Source: Planctomycetota bacterium (GTDB taxonomy: Bacteria > Planctomycetota > Planctomycetia > Gemmatales > Gemmataceae). From it: a stretch of 63,437 nucleotides of DNA. Shown in pieces: positions 24,666 through 34,616 of the stretch (the stretch's first letter is position 1; each line of letters opens with the position of its first letter). Location of the stretch: contig JAIOPV010000084.1 in the NCBI GenBank assembly GCA_021413735.1, positions 1 through 63,437 of the forward strand, given 5' to 3'. The notes beneath the pieces are model-generated. The model did no database searches and was not told the DNA's origin. It worked only from the letters and a program-made list of their open reading frames with translations. Both the position numbers and the translations under genes were made by a program.

Positions 24666-25862
24666 TCAAGGTCGAACCGCTGCAATCGGGGCGGGGATTT
24701 CGAGCGTTACGAGTTCCTTGCCCGTTTGCGGATCCCACAGTCGCACCGTCCCGTCGTCCGCACCCGTGGCGAGCACCGCTCCGTCCGGCGAGAACACCAT
24801 CGGGCCGATCTGCCCGAGGTGCCCTTTGAGACTACGGAGAGGCTCTTCCAGGATCGTGCGAAGAGATTCCCTTGCCCGCATCCGTACCTCCGCCGAGCGG
24901 CTTTCCTCGCTGGCCTGTCGCAGTGACGGCGCGGCCACTGACCCCACTCGTTGCATCGCCTTCGACGCCGCAACTCGCGTCTCATACGAGTCGTCATCAA
25001 ACTCCTTGAGGATTGTCTCGATTCGCGTCTTCTCAGCGTCGGTCGGGAGCTGCAACTTCAGGTCCATGAGTTCAATCTCAGGGCGATGCCATCGGCCGGC
25101 GGTGATCCCAAGAGCTGCCGAATACGCAATCCCCTCGCCATTCCCCGGGTAGCGAAGGAGTTCCTTGCCCGAGGGTAGCTCAAGAATGCGTCGCGTCCCC
25201 GTGCTGGTTCCGAAGAGGATTCGGTCCGGGGCGACGAACGCGACCCTGTACCACTCCGTCCGTTGCTCCTGCCGGATCGCGTCCTTGAGTTCGGACCCAG
25301 CCGCCACGTCCCAGCCGCGTGTCCCGTCCTCGCCCTTGGAAATCAGCCACCTTCCATCGGGAGATGCAACAAGCGAGAGAACTTGTTTGGCGTGCCCCTT
25401 CAACTCCTTCGCGACCTTCCCGGTCTTGAGATCCCAGAGGCGGATCACGCCGTCGCTCCCAGTGGCGAGCAAATCCGTACCCGGGATGTGGACACTTGCA
25501 CGAACCACCGCCGGGTGAGGGCCGATCTGGCCGAGTTCCTCGCCGGTGATCGGGTCGAGTCGCAACACGGTCGGCTTCCCATGAACGACCGCGACCGATT
25601 TGCCATCTGGAGCAAAAGAGAGCGAAGCGAATCCGGACTGACCGTCCTTCCGCCAGAGGACCTTGTTGTTCCGAGTGTCCCACGCGACGAGAATGCCGGC
25701 TTCCGTTCTCCGGCCAACCCCGGCGACCAGCGTCTTGCCGTCCGGGGAGTAGGCGAGTGAGCGGACCGACGGCGGCCGCAACGGTGCAACGCCCTTCGCG
25801 GGAAGATCAACCCCGGGAAGCGACAGGAAGAATACCGTCCAGGCCACGACGCACGCGATCAT
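24666..25862 (-). CDS. Secreted WD40-repeat protein, 398 aa
   Basis: A signal peptide (MIACVVAWTVFFLSLPGVDL) is followed by WD40 repeats (LAYSPDGKTLVAGVG; LSFAPDGKSVAVVHGKPTVL; HIPGTDLLATGSDGVIRLWD; FSPDGAVLATGADDGTVRLW). Between repeats lies a HEAT-like helical insert (TRIETILKEFDDDSYETRVA). The gene starts 11 bases after the ECF-WD40 gene ends, in the same direction, so they form an operon. It is probably a periplasmic partner of the same sensory unit; no enzyme motif is seen. Confidence 0.8.
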   Translation of the reverse strand: MIACVVAWTVFFLSLPGVDLPAKGVAPLRPPSVRSLAYSPDGKTLVAGVGRRTEAGILVAWDTRNNKVLWRKDGQSGFASLSFAPDGKSVAVVHGKPTVLRLDPITGEELGQIGPHPAVVRASVHIPGTDLLATGSDGVIRLWDLKTGKVAKELKGHAKQVLSLVASPDGRWLISKGEDGTRGWDVAAGSELKDAIRQEQRTEWYRVAFVAPDRILFGTSTGTRRILELPSGKELLRYPGNGEGIAYSAALGITAGRWHRPEIELMDLKLQLPTDAEKTRIETILKEFDDDSYETRVAASKAMQRVGSVAAPSLRQASEESRSAEVRMRARESLRTILEEPLRSLKGHLGQIGPMVFSPDGAVLATGADDGTVRLWDPQTGKELVTLEIPAPIAAVRP

Positions 25863-25873
25863 CGGAGTAGTCC

Positions 25874-28795
25874 TTACTTGGGTGGAGTGGGCTTGAGGGC
25901 TGTTTCCAGATCGTGGAGCGTTGCAGTCGTGTCGTCGTGCGACACGGCCAATCGCTTCCCGGCGCGGTCGAATGCCACGTAGTGACCACGGTGTTGGAGA
26001 TCAATGCGTCCCATGTCGGTGCCCTTCTCCGCCTCCCACACCAGCACGGCGTGCTTGGTTTTCTCGTGAGTGACTGCCTCCGCAATCCACCTCCCGTCAG
26101 GCGAGAAGACGATTTCGCCTCCTTCGGGCCACGAACCCGGTGACTTCGCGTGCCAGCAACTCTTCGTCGTGCTGAGATCCCAAACTGTGACCGCGTGCTC
26201 CGAGGCATGAGTGTGACGCATCGTGCCATCAGGCAGTTTGGTTTCGGTCCGTTTCGCGCGACCCGCTACCGCCAGGCGCTTCCCGTCGGGCGAGAGGGAG
26301 ATGCAACCGATGCCGTTCGGGTCGGCTTCAAATTTCAGCCGCTCCCGACCGGTCTCGACGTCGAAGATCTTCACGCTCTTGTACGAACTGAGGGCAAGAG
26401 TCGAGCCGTCACCGCTGAGGTCGCCCATGAGGGTCACCATCATGATCTGGGCAGCAGCACCGTCCTCTTTGAGATCGGCCTCGGTAAACCCGTCCGGCCA
26501 GGTACGGTGCTCGGCGATGAGCTTCCCGTTGCGTGTGTCCCACACCCGGGTGTAGAGGCCATCTCCCCAGGCGACGAGCCGCCTTCCATCGGGTGTGAAC
26601 CGAACCTTACGCTTGCCACCCATTCGACCGTTGCCGACCAAGCGGAACTTTTCCATTCCGGTCTTCGCATCCCAAACTCGCAGGTCGTTGTGAAGTGCCG
26701 AGCCAGCGACGAGCGACCCATCCGGAGAAATCGCGATGCCTCGTACCTGGTAATCGTGGACCAACTCCAACCCCGACTTTCCACTCGCTGAATCCCACGA
26801 TCGGATGGTGCGGTCGTAGCTCGCGGTAAACAGCCGTCCGTCGGGTCCGAACTCGAGCGCAGTCACTCCACCTTCGTGGCCCGGCGTCGAGGGGCCGAGT
26901 GGCAACTTCGTCTTGGTGTCCCACACCCAGAGCCGAGAGTCGGTCGTCGCGGCGAGGCGCGACCCGTCCGGTGACCAGGTGGCGTCAGTGGCCGTCATCC
27001 GCCCGACGGAGAATCGATCCCGTTCTTTTCCCGTAGTGAGATCCCAGAGAACGACGGAATAGTTCGGCGGAGTGTGACGAGTTGATTCGCGGTGGGTCGC
27101 TGCGAGGGTCTGGCCGTCGGGACTGAACTGCAGGCTGTCTGGCGTGGCACCTAGATTCACAGCTCCGGTTTCCCGTCCTGTTTCAACCTCGAATGACGTC
27201 AGGATGTTGTCCGCGATACCCGAGATATAGAGCGTCTTTCCATCCGGACTGAACGTCACCAATTCCGTCCCGAAGCCGCCGAATGATGCAAACTTCTTGG
27301 GGGCTTCATCTGACTGCCACTTCCAGAGGTACACGTCATATCGCCCGAACGCGATCGTCTTCCCGTCCGGCGAGACGGCGAAAGCGTCCACGCCGTGTTC
27401 CTGCTTCCGGCGTGCCACTGCTTTGTCGTTTTCAATGTCCCAGATGTGGATCTCTTCGTGCGTTCCGATGGCCAGGTGCTTTCCGTCCGGGGTGAATCGA
27501 GCCACGACGTTGTAGCGGTTGCCCCACTCGAACTCGCGGATGGTGCGGGCGATCTTGCGGGCACGGACATCAACGACCCACACGGTCGCTTCCCCCGTCT
27601 TCAAGGGGTCAGTCGGAAATGCGATGCCAAAGATGGCCAGGCGATCGTTGCGAGTGGAGTAATCGTAGTGGTGGAAGTTGGCATTCGGGATGGTGATCTC
27701 GTGAACCAACTCCCCGGTTTCGGGATTCCACAGTTCGATCGTGCCCCTGGGGTTTGGTGCGACGATGTACTTCCCGTCGCCGGTGAAGTAGATCTTCTTG
27801 TTCCAGGCATTCGTCGGACGAAAATGCTTCGGCCCGATCCGCACGACGCCCGGCGATGGCACCGGCGCGTTCTTGGCGATCACAGGCGGCTCGTTCTTCG
27901 CGGGGATGGTCGGAGGCGGGTTGGATGGACTGGTGGGATCGGCCGAGCGACCGAGGAGATACCCGGTTGCTGCGAGTGCCATCACCGATGCGAACGCAGC
28001 ACCAACGCGAACCAGCGGAGACGTAGCCGCCTTCGGTTGGCTCAACGAGGTCACACCCTGGGAGATGTTTGAGCCGAGAGGAAGGCCGCGGACGAGATTG
28101 GCGGTTGCTACAACGGTCAGCGACAGAAGCCTTGGCGGAACGGCCGTGGCGAGCGTCGAGTCGAGCAAGGGCACGGCGAAGACGGCCGGCAGTTCGATCC
28201 CCCTCCTCGTCAGGCGGACTCGGAGGAGTTCACGCCCGCGGGCGATTCGCGCCTTCACGGTTCGCGGATTCCACCCCAATTCGACGGCCGCCTCGTCCTG
28301 CGTCTTGCCGTCGAAGTAGCACAACAGGATCGGCGCGAGCAAGTGCTCGGACAAAGTGGAGAGTTCCTCGTCGAGCGCGGACCGGACCTCGTTCCAACTG
28401 AGTTGGGTGCCTGCCTCGGGTGTATCGGGAGGTGGTCGCAGACGATTTGGGTCAGGTTGGCGATCACTCCGAGCACGAGCCTTGCGACCAATCCGGGTAG
28501 CAACCCCGTAGAGCCAACTTCCCACGGACGCGGCCTTCTTCACACGGTTCGCGTCGCGAACGAGGACAAGGAACGTCGCCTGGAACACATCCTCGGCATC
28601 GGCCTCCGAGTGGACGAGGCGCTTGCACAACCCCCAGATCATTGGCCCGTGCCGGGCGAGAAGCTCCTCGAACGCCGCGGGATCGCGTTCACGATTGATC
28701 CGATCCAGCAACGCCGCGTCGTCGCTCCCCAAACCCGGTCGGTTGAAGAGCTGAGCGGCACGACGCAGGACGATACTGATTCGAGAGCCGGACAT
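25874..28795 (-). CDS. ECF sigma factor fused to membrane helix and WD40 repeats, 973 aa
   Basis: Residues 1-190 are a complete ECF sigma factor: region 2 (FEELLARHGPMIWGLCKRLV; HSEADAEDVFQATFLVLVRD) and region 4 (YFDGKTQDEAAVELGWNPRT, VKARIARGRELLRVRL). A proline-rich, partly hydrophobic linker with a membrane helix (VRVGAAFASVMALAATGYLL, about 265-285) leads into a C-terminal WD40 propeller of about 630 residues (ALEFGPDGRLFTASYDRTIR; VRFTPDGRRLVAWGDGLYTR). Such fusions are typical of Gemmata relatives. The architecture implies an inside sigma and outside sensor on one chain, but how it would release the sigma part is unknown. Confidence 0.92.
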   Translation of the reverse strand: MSGSRISIVLRRAAQLFNRPGLGSDDAALLDRINRERDPAAFEELLARHGPMIWGLCKRLVHSEADAEDVFQATFLVLVRDANRVKKAASVGSWLYGVATRIGRKARARSDRQPDPNRLRPPPDTPEAGTQLSWNEVRSALDEELSTLSEHLLAPILLCYFDGKTQDEAAVELGWNPRTVKARIARGRELLRVRLTRRGIELPAVFAVPLLDSTLATAVPPRLLSLTVVATANLVRGLPLGSNISQGVTSLSQPKAATSPLVRVGAAFASVMALAATGYLLGRSADPTSPSNPPPTIPAKNEPPVIAKNAPVPSPGVVRIGPKHFRPTNAWNKKIYFTGDGKYIVAPNPRGTIELWNPETGELVHEITIPNANFHHYDYSTRNDRLAIFGIAFPTDPLKTGEATVWVVDVRARKIARTIREFEWGNRYNVVARFTPDGKHLAIGTHEEIHIWDIENDKAVARRKQEHGVDAFAVSPDGKTIAFGRYDVYLWKWQSDEAPKKFASFGGFGTELVTFSPDGKTLYISGIADNILTSFEVETGRETGAVNLGATPDSLQFSPDGQTLAATHRESTRHTPPNYSVVLWDLTTGKERDRFSVGRMTATDATWSPDGSRLAATTDSRLWVWDTKTKLPLGPSTPGHEGGVTALEFGPDGRLFTASYDRTIRSWDSASGKSGLELVHDYQVRGIAISPDGSLVAGSALHNDLRVWDAKTGMEKFRLVGNGRMGGKRKVRFTPDGRRLVAWGDGLYTRVWDTRNGKLIAEHRTWPDGFTEADLKEDGAAAQIMMVTLMGDLSGDGSTLALSSYKSVKIFDVETGRERLKFEADPNGIGCISLSPDGKRLAVAGRAKRTETKLPDGTMRHTHASEHAVTVWDLSTTKSCWHAKSPGSWPEGGEIVFSPDGRWIAEAVTHEKTKHAVLVWEAEKGTDMGRIDLQHRGHYVAFDRAGKRLAVSHDDTTATLHDLETALKPTPPK

Positions 28796-29353
28796 ACCTT
28801 GTCCTCATGGAGGGTTACCGACATAGTGCCGCGTACCCCGCCGAGGGGCATCACTTTTTCGTGAGAGTTTTGAGTAAATGCCATTTGCTCGTTTGTGACC
28901 GCCGCTCGAAACGACAGGTGACTATCAAGCAACCCAAACAACAAGGGCAAGCGTTCGGGAGGATTTCGTCCGCCCGCGTTTCTGTTCGACTCAGGGGCAC
29001 ACGAAATCCCAATATCCGGACACGATGTCCACGACAGCGGCACCAGAATGACTGTCTTTCCGCTATTGAGGACGGTTCTGGTGATCGGGCGATATGCCGC
29101 AGCGCGTGTTGAGGGGACGATCCCCAGAAGAAGGTTCTCCTTTTCCCAGTCCGAAGAGGCAATGACTCGTGGTCCGGAGTTCGATCGGCAAGTTCCGCAT
29201 CAAGGTGAGCGTTGTGAATCGCGTCTGAGTTCCCTTTCGGGTATCGCAGTTCGTTCGACATGACTTGGCGTCGGGAAAACAACGAGAGCATTCCCGTCGA
29301 GGTGAAGTCACGGCGAGAGCAACTGACCTGCAATGACGTGCGCCGAACATGTA
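28796..29353. other. Intergenic region without recognised gene
   Basis: This 558-bp stretch lies upstream of the ECF-WD40 operon and downstream of the reductase gene. A minus-strand frame from about 29260 (MSNELRYPKGNSDAIHNAHL) is open but has no recognisable motif and drifts into Cys/Arg-rich sequence. Presumably it contains the operon promoter, which I cannot pinpoint. Confidence 0.4.
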
Positions 29354-30349
<996 letters not shown>

Positions 30350-30470
30350 GTTGATACTCCTGCCTCATGACTACGATGGGCTTGTTCTATGGCGGTTTTC
30401 GACAACCGCTGCCTCTTCCGTGAATACGCTATCCGGAACGGAGATGTCCGACCTGCGAGGAGAACCAACC

Positions 30471-30761
30471 ATGTCGGAGCAGACGCGAGAGGTTGGCCGG
30501 ATGGCCGGCCCGGTCGTGCTGGAGTTCGGTGCATCGTGGTGCCCGCACTGCCAGGCGATCCAGTCGGATATGGCGTCAACGCTGGCCGCGCACCCCAACG
30601 TGCAGCACATCAAGGTTGAGGATGGCAAGGGTAAGCCGCTTGGCCGGTCGTTCCGTGTGAAATTGTGGCCAACGCTTGTGTTCCTGCGGGACGGTCAGGT
30701 CGTGAGTCAACTCGTCCGCCCCTCGTCGGAAGAAATCGCGAAGGGGTTTGCTGAGCTGTGA
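30471..30761 (+). CDS. Thioredoxin-family protein, 96 aa
   Basis: The ATG at 30471 is chosen because GAGGAG lies eight bases upstream; upstream in-frame ATGs (30351, 30444) would add an unlikely N-terminus. The redox motif is WCPHC in VVLEFGASWCPHCQAIQSDM, followed by VQHIKVEDGKGKPLGRSFRV and the cis-Pro in KLWPTLVFLRDGQVV. The CPHC centre is DsbA-like on a thioredoxin fold. There is no signal peptide, so it is cytosolic. It is divergent from the reductase gene, with about 120 bases between starts. Confidence 0.85.
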   Translation: MSEQTREVGRMAGPVVLEFGASWCPHCQAIQSDMASTLAAHPNVQHIKVEDGKGKPLGRSFRVKLWPTLVFLRDGQVVSQLVRPSSEEIAKGFAEL

Positions 30762-30780
30762 TCGGCCAACCGACTTCTGG

Positions 30781-31544
30781 TTACTTGCCGTGCCACTTGT
30801 TCCACGGTTTGGTGTCGGCTGCTGACAGCCTCCGGAGCCCAAGTTTCCCGCGCGACCAGTAGATGCCCACGCTGTGGAAATGCTTCCGGTGCGGGTCGTC
30901 CAGGTCAAGTTCGGGACGATCGGGGTCGCTCGTGTCGAGGCGGTAGTTGCCCGCCTCCAGCTCGTCGGCGGTGTCCGTCAGGAACTGCCCCAACTTAGGG
31001 CAAGAACAGTGTGGAACTCATCGTCGCGGCCGAATTTGATGACCTGACCTCGCGTTCCCTTCGGTCCGGGATTCAGATCCACGCCGATGTGATTGCCGCC
31101 CGAGTCATAAGTGAGGGGTATCCACCCGCGGTCGAAGTACGAGTGCTGCACAAAGCCATCCGGGAATGAAGAGCAACTCGCCGCCAAGTCATCGGCAGAG
31201 CTATCTGCGAGGGCTGACTCGTAACCCTCGACCCACGTTTTCCAGTTATTCAAGCAGTCCCTGAGCGGATCAACTGCCAGTCCGAAAACAATGCCTGGCC
31301 CAGCGCACTGGCCGTTGTAGACGAGGTAACTTTCCCGCACATCCTTCGGCAACTTCTGGCCGATCGCGAACTCGAAATTCTGAATCTCTGCGGCCGTGGC
31401 GGGTGGGCAATCCTCGCCAGTGTGCTGAGGCAACTTTGTGGTACACCACCTCTTCAGTCGCTTCCAAGCCGTCTTGATCGGGTACGAGCCCGCGGCCGGG
31501 TTGGTCCGATATGAAATGCAACCGATCGGAGACGGTTTTGCCAT
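30781..31544 (-). pseudogene. SMI1/KNR4 gene with a one-base frameshift
   Basis: The first frame, 31544 to 30978, reads MAKPSPIGCISYRTNPAAGS ... TAAEIQNFEFAIGQKLPKDV, RESYLVYNGQCAGPGIVFGL ... VIKFGRDDEFHTVLALSWGS and stops at once. One extra G in the GGGG run near 30992-30995 would continue it as SWGQFLTDTADELEAGNYRL and on to WNKWHGK at 30781, the normal SUKH C-terminus. It is therefore a real gene broken (or mis-sequenced) at one base. Outside the cassette array it shows that SUKH proteins are common here. It diverges from the STM4013-type operon, with 81 bases between starts. Confidence 0.75.
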
Positions 31545-31625
31545 TGTTGGATACCTCAGAAGGATGTGACGCCTCGCTCACAGTCGCGATGTTTCAGCTC
31601 GGTCAGCTGCGAGTCCTGAATTGCC

Positions 31626-32435
31626 ATGCTCAACGCAAACTCTCTCGTCGGCACGCACGATGTGCTGTTCGTCACGCTCGACACGCTGCGTTTCGATGTG
31701 GCCGAACAGGAACTTGCTCGCGGCCGCACGCCGACTCTTGCGTCGATGTTACCAGCCGTTGGTTGGGATCGTCGGCACTCGCCAGGAAATTTCACCTTTG
31801 CGGCTCACATGGCGTTCTTCGCCGGGTTCCTGCCCACCCCCGCCGAGCCTGGTCGCCATCCGCGATTGTTCGCGCTCAAGTTCCCCGGCAGCGAAACCAC
31901 CGTGCCCGAAACGGCCGTGTTCGACGCACCCGACATCGTCGCTGGGTTTCGCGGCCGCGGTTACCGTGCCATTTGCATCGGCGGCGTCGGCTTCTTCAAC
32001 AAACTGACGCCGCTCGGATCGGTGCTGCCGGGTCTGTTCGACGAAAGCCATTGGTCGCAGGAACTGGGCGTGACCGATCCACGCTCCACCGAGAATCAGG
32101 TGAATCTCGCGCTGTCTCGCCTCGCGGCGTTGCCGCAGGAACAGCGTGTGTTCCTGTTCGTGAATGTGTCGGCGATCCATCAGCCGAATCGCTTCTACTT
32201 GCCCGGGACCACCGAAGATTCCCTCGAATCTCATGCTGCGGCGCTGGCATACGTGGACGGTGAACTCGGGCGGTTGTTCGCAGTGTTACGACGCCGCGGA
32301 CCGTGGCTGTGCGTGATCTGCTCGGATCACGGCACGGCCTACGGTGAAGACGGCTACACGGGTCACCGCATCGCACATCGCGTTGTGTGGGACGTACCGT
32401 ATGCTGAGTTCATCCTCAGCGAGCAACCGGCATGA
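31626..32435 (+). CDS. STM4013-type hydrolase (alkaline phosphatase/sulfatase fold)
   Basis: The product is 269 aa. The N-terminal metal site DVLFVTLDTLRFDVAEQELA, the nucleophile region SPGNFTFAAHMAFFAGFLPT and the C-terminal metal site CSDHGTAYGEDGYTGHRIAH fit the alkaline-phosphatase superfamily; the length is short for a sulfatase. This corresponds to the conserved STM4013/SEN3800 family, always found with two radical SAM proteins and an ATP-grasp protein. It has no signal peptide, so it is cytosolic. Its stop overlaps the next ATG by four bases. It probably hydrolyses a phosphate or sulfate ester in the pathway; the substrate is unknown. Confidence 0.85.
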   Translation: MLNANSLVGTHDVLFVTLDTLRFDVAEQELARGRTPTLASMLPAVGWDRRHSPGNFTFAAHMAFFAGFLPTPAEPGRHPRLFALKFPGSETTVPETAVFDAPDIVAGFRGRGYRAICIGGVGFFNKLTPLGSVLPGLFDESHWSQELGVTDPRSTENQVNLALSRLAALPQEQRVFLFVNVSAIHQPNRFYLPGTTEDSLESHAAALAYVDGELGRLFAVLRRRGPWLCVICSDHGTAYGEDGYTGHRIAHRVVWDVPYAEFILSEQPA

Positions 32436-33754
32436 TGGCCACCCAGCAGCACCCCATTCTCGACGGCAGTCCGTATCAGGGGTACGTGTACGCTTACCCG
32501 CATAAGACCGCGTATCGACGGCTCGACCCGCTGTCGCTCACGGACGTCTGGGCAGACGAACCGAAAACGGGATTGTTCCTGTATCTTCACGTCCCGTTCT
32601 GCACCATGCGGTGCGGCTTCTGCAACCTCTTCACGACGCCCAACCCCAAGGATGCTCTGGTCACGCACTACATCGCTGCCCTGCGGCGACAGGCAGAATG
32701 CGTGAAGCAAGCGATTCCAGATGCGACGATTGCTCGATGTGCCATCGGTGGCGGCACGCCGACTTACCTCGATGAAGCCGCACTGGAAGAACTTTTCTCG
32801 ATTGCGCGGGAAGTGATGGGTTCAGATTTCTCCGCAATCCCGGTGGGAATCGAAACGTCGCCCGACACGATCACGCCGGGCAAGATTCAACTCCTCAAAG
32901 CCCACGGCGTGAACCGCGTGAGCATCGGCGTGCAATCGTTCCTTGAGTCTGAGACGGCGAGTTGTGGTAGACCGCAATCACGCAAGGACGTGGCCACCGC
33001 GTTGTCATTGCTCGCCGAAGCGAGATTCCCCACCCTCAACATCGACCTCATCTACGGCTTGCCAGGTCAAACGGTGACAACGTGGCTGCAATCACTTCAC
33101 GCGGTTCTCGCGTTCAAACCTCAGGAACTCTACCTGTATCCGCTGTACGTTCGCCCCCTGACCGGCCTCGGGCAGTCGCACAAGGAGTGGGACGACGTGC
33201 GGCTCGCATGCTATCGAGAGGGTCGGGAACTGCTGCTCGCGGAGGGCTATTCGCAGGTGTCGATGCGGATGTTTCGCCGGTACGACGCGAGCGAGGTCGG
33301 CGGACCCACATACTGCTGTCAAGAAGACGGCATGATCGGGCTCGGCTGTGGTGCGCGATCTTACACGCGGAGCCTGCACTACTCGCTCGACTACGCTGTG
33401 AAGCCGAAGAGCGTGAAGGAGATCATCGCCGATTATGTTGCCCGCACGCCCGCCGAGTTGTCTGTTGCCGACCACGGATTCGCACTCAATGCCGATGAAC
33501 AGCACCGACGGTATCTCCTGCAATCACTCCTGAACACCGACGGGCTCGACACCGCCCGCTACACAGCCCGTTTCGGCACCGACGCAACCGACGATTTTCC
33601 TGAGCTTCGCACCTTCGCTGAACTTGGTCTGTTCGGTTACGATGCGGGACGCTTGGTTCCGACACCAACTTGCCTGGAACGTTCCGATGCGATTGGTCCG
33701 TGGTTCTTCTCAACTCCGGTTCGCACTTTGATGGAGGAGTACGAGGCGAAATGA
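32432..33754 (+). CDS. STM4012-type radical SAM protein (HemN/HemW-like)
   Basis: The product is 440 aa. FLYLHVPFCTMRCGFCNLFT contains the CxxxCxxC cluster motif. The SAM-binding GGGTPTYLDEAALEEL, GIETSPDTITPGKIQLLKAH, GVNRVSIGVQSF and LIYGLPGQT segments match oxygen-independent coproporphyrinogen oxidase relatives, and the C-terminal region (RRYLLQSLLNTDGLDTARYT) has the HemN-type winged helix. It overlaps both neighbours by four bases, so the whole cassette is translationally coupled. It is a different family from true HemN; the reaction is unknown. Confidence 0.9.
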   Translation: MMATQQHPILDGSPYQGYVYAYPHKTAYRRLDPLSLTDVWADEPKTGLFLYLHVPFCTMRCGFCNLFTTPNPKDALVTHYIAALRRQAECVKQAIPDATIARCAIGGGTPTYLDEAALEELFSIAREVMGSDFSAIPVGIETSPDTITPGKIQLLKAHGVNRVSIGVQSFLESETASCGRPQSRKDVATALSLLAEARFPTLNIDLIYGLPGQTVTTWLQSLHAVLAFKPQELYLYPLYVRPLTGLGQSHKEWDDVRLACYREGRELLLAEGYSQVSMRMFRRYDASEVGGPTYCCQEDGMIGLGCGARSYTRSLHYSLDYAVKPKSVKEIIADYVARTPAELSVADHGFALNADEQHRRYLLQSLLNTDGLDTARYTARFGTDATDDFPELRTFAELGLFGYDAGRLVPTPTCLERSDAIGPWFFSTPVRTLMEEYEAK

Positions 33755-34605
33755 ACCTCTCGATTCTCTATCGCGGGCCGCTGTCGAGTTGCAACTATGC
33801 GTGCGACTACTGCCCCTTTGCCAAGCGCACCGAAACGAGCGCCGAACTCGCCCACGACCGCGAATGCCTGAGTCGCTTCGTCGCATGGGTCGAAGGTCGC
33901 ACGGCAGATACGATCGGCGTTCTGTTTACTCCGTGGGGCGAAGCTCTCGTGCGGTCCTGGTATCAGAACGCCTTCGCGGCTCTCACGCAGTTGCCGCACA
34001 TTCGCAAGGCTGCAATTCAGACGAACCTCTCCTGCAAGCTGGACTGGGTTGAGAACTGCGACAAGTCGAAGCTCGCATTGTGGTGCACGTTCCACCCCGG
34101 TGAAACAACCCGCGAACGCTTCCTGGCGAAATGCCGTGAACTGCTCACACGCGGCGTGCGGTTCAGCGTTGGCGTCGTTGGCTTGAAGGAACACCTCGCC
34201 GAGATCGAAGCGTTGCGAGCGGAGTTGCCCGCCGAGGTGTATCTGTGGGTGAACGCTTTCAAACGCGAGCTGGGCTACTATTCGCCCGAGATGCTGGAAC
34301 AGCTCAAGAACCTCGACCCGCTGTTCCCGCTGAACAATCGGTATCACACAAGTCGCGGCGAATCGTGCCGGGCGGGGAGCGGCGTCGTCTCAGTGGACGG
34401 CGACGGCACGGTTCGCCGCTGTCATTTCGTGAAGGAACCGATCGGGAACATTTACTCTGCGGACTTTGAATCGTGTCTCTCCGAGCGGCCGTGCCCGAAC
34501 GAGACGTGCGGCTGCCACATCGGGTACGTTCATCTGGATCGGCTGAAACTGTACGACACCTTCGGCGGCGGCATCTTGGAACGCATCCCGCTTGGGTATC
34601 GGTGA
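33751..34605 (+). CDS. STM4011-type radical SAM protein with SPASM-like C-terminus
   Basis: The ATG at 33751 overlaps the preceding TGA, giving 284 residues. The opening MNLSILYRGPLSSCNYACDY carries CNYACDYC, the radical SAM cluster. The C-terminal part holds at least seven further Cys (ESCRAGSGVVSVDGDGTVRR, then C, and SCLSERPCPNETCGCHIGYV), as in SPASM/twitch auxiliary clusters of peptide- or protein-modifying enzymes. That makes a peptide or protein substrate plausible. The next gene starts 11 bases on. Confidence 0.9.
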   Translation: MNLSILYRGPLSSCNYACDYCPFAKRTETSAELAHDRECLSRFVAWVEGRTADTIGVLFTPWGEALVRSWYQNAFAALTQLPHIRKAAIQTNLSCKLDWVENCDKSKLALWCTFHPGETTRERFLAKCRELLTRGVRFSVGVVGLKEHLAEIEALRAELPAEVYLWVNAFKRELGYYSPEMLEQLKNLDPLFPLNNRYHTSRGESCRAGSGVVSVDGDGTVRRCHFVKEPIGNIYSADFESCLSERPCPNETCGCHIGYVHLDRLKLYDTFGGGILERIPLGYR

Positions 34606-34616
34606 GGGAGACGATC

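Noticed and set aside
32432-33754. Calling the radical SAM gene hemN (coproporphyrinogen oxidase)
   Set aside because: The core is HemN-like, but the gene sits in the STM4013/4012/4011/4014 set with no haem genes nearby.
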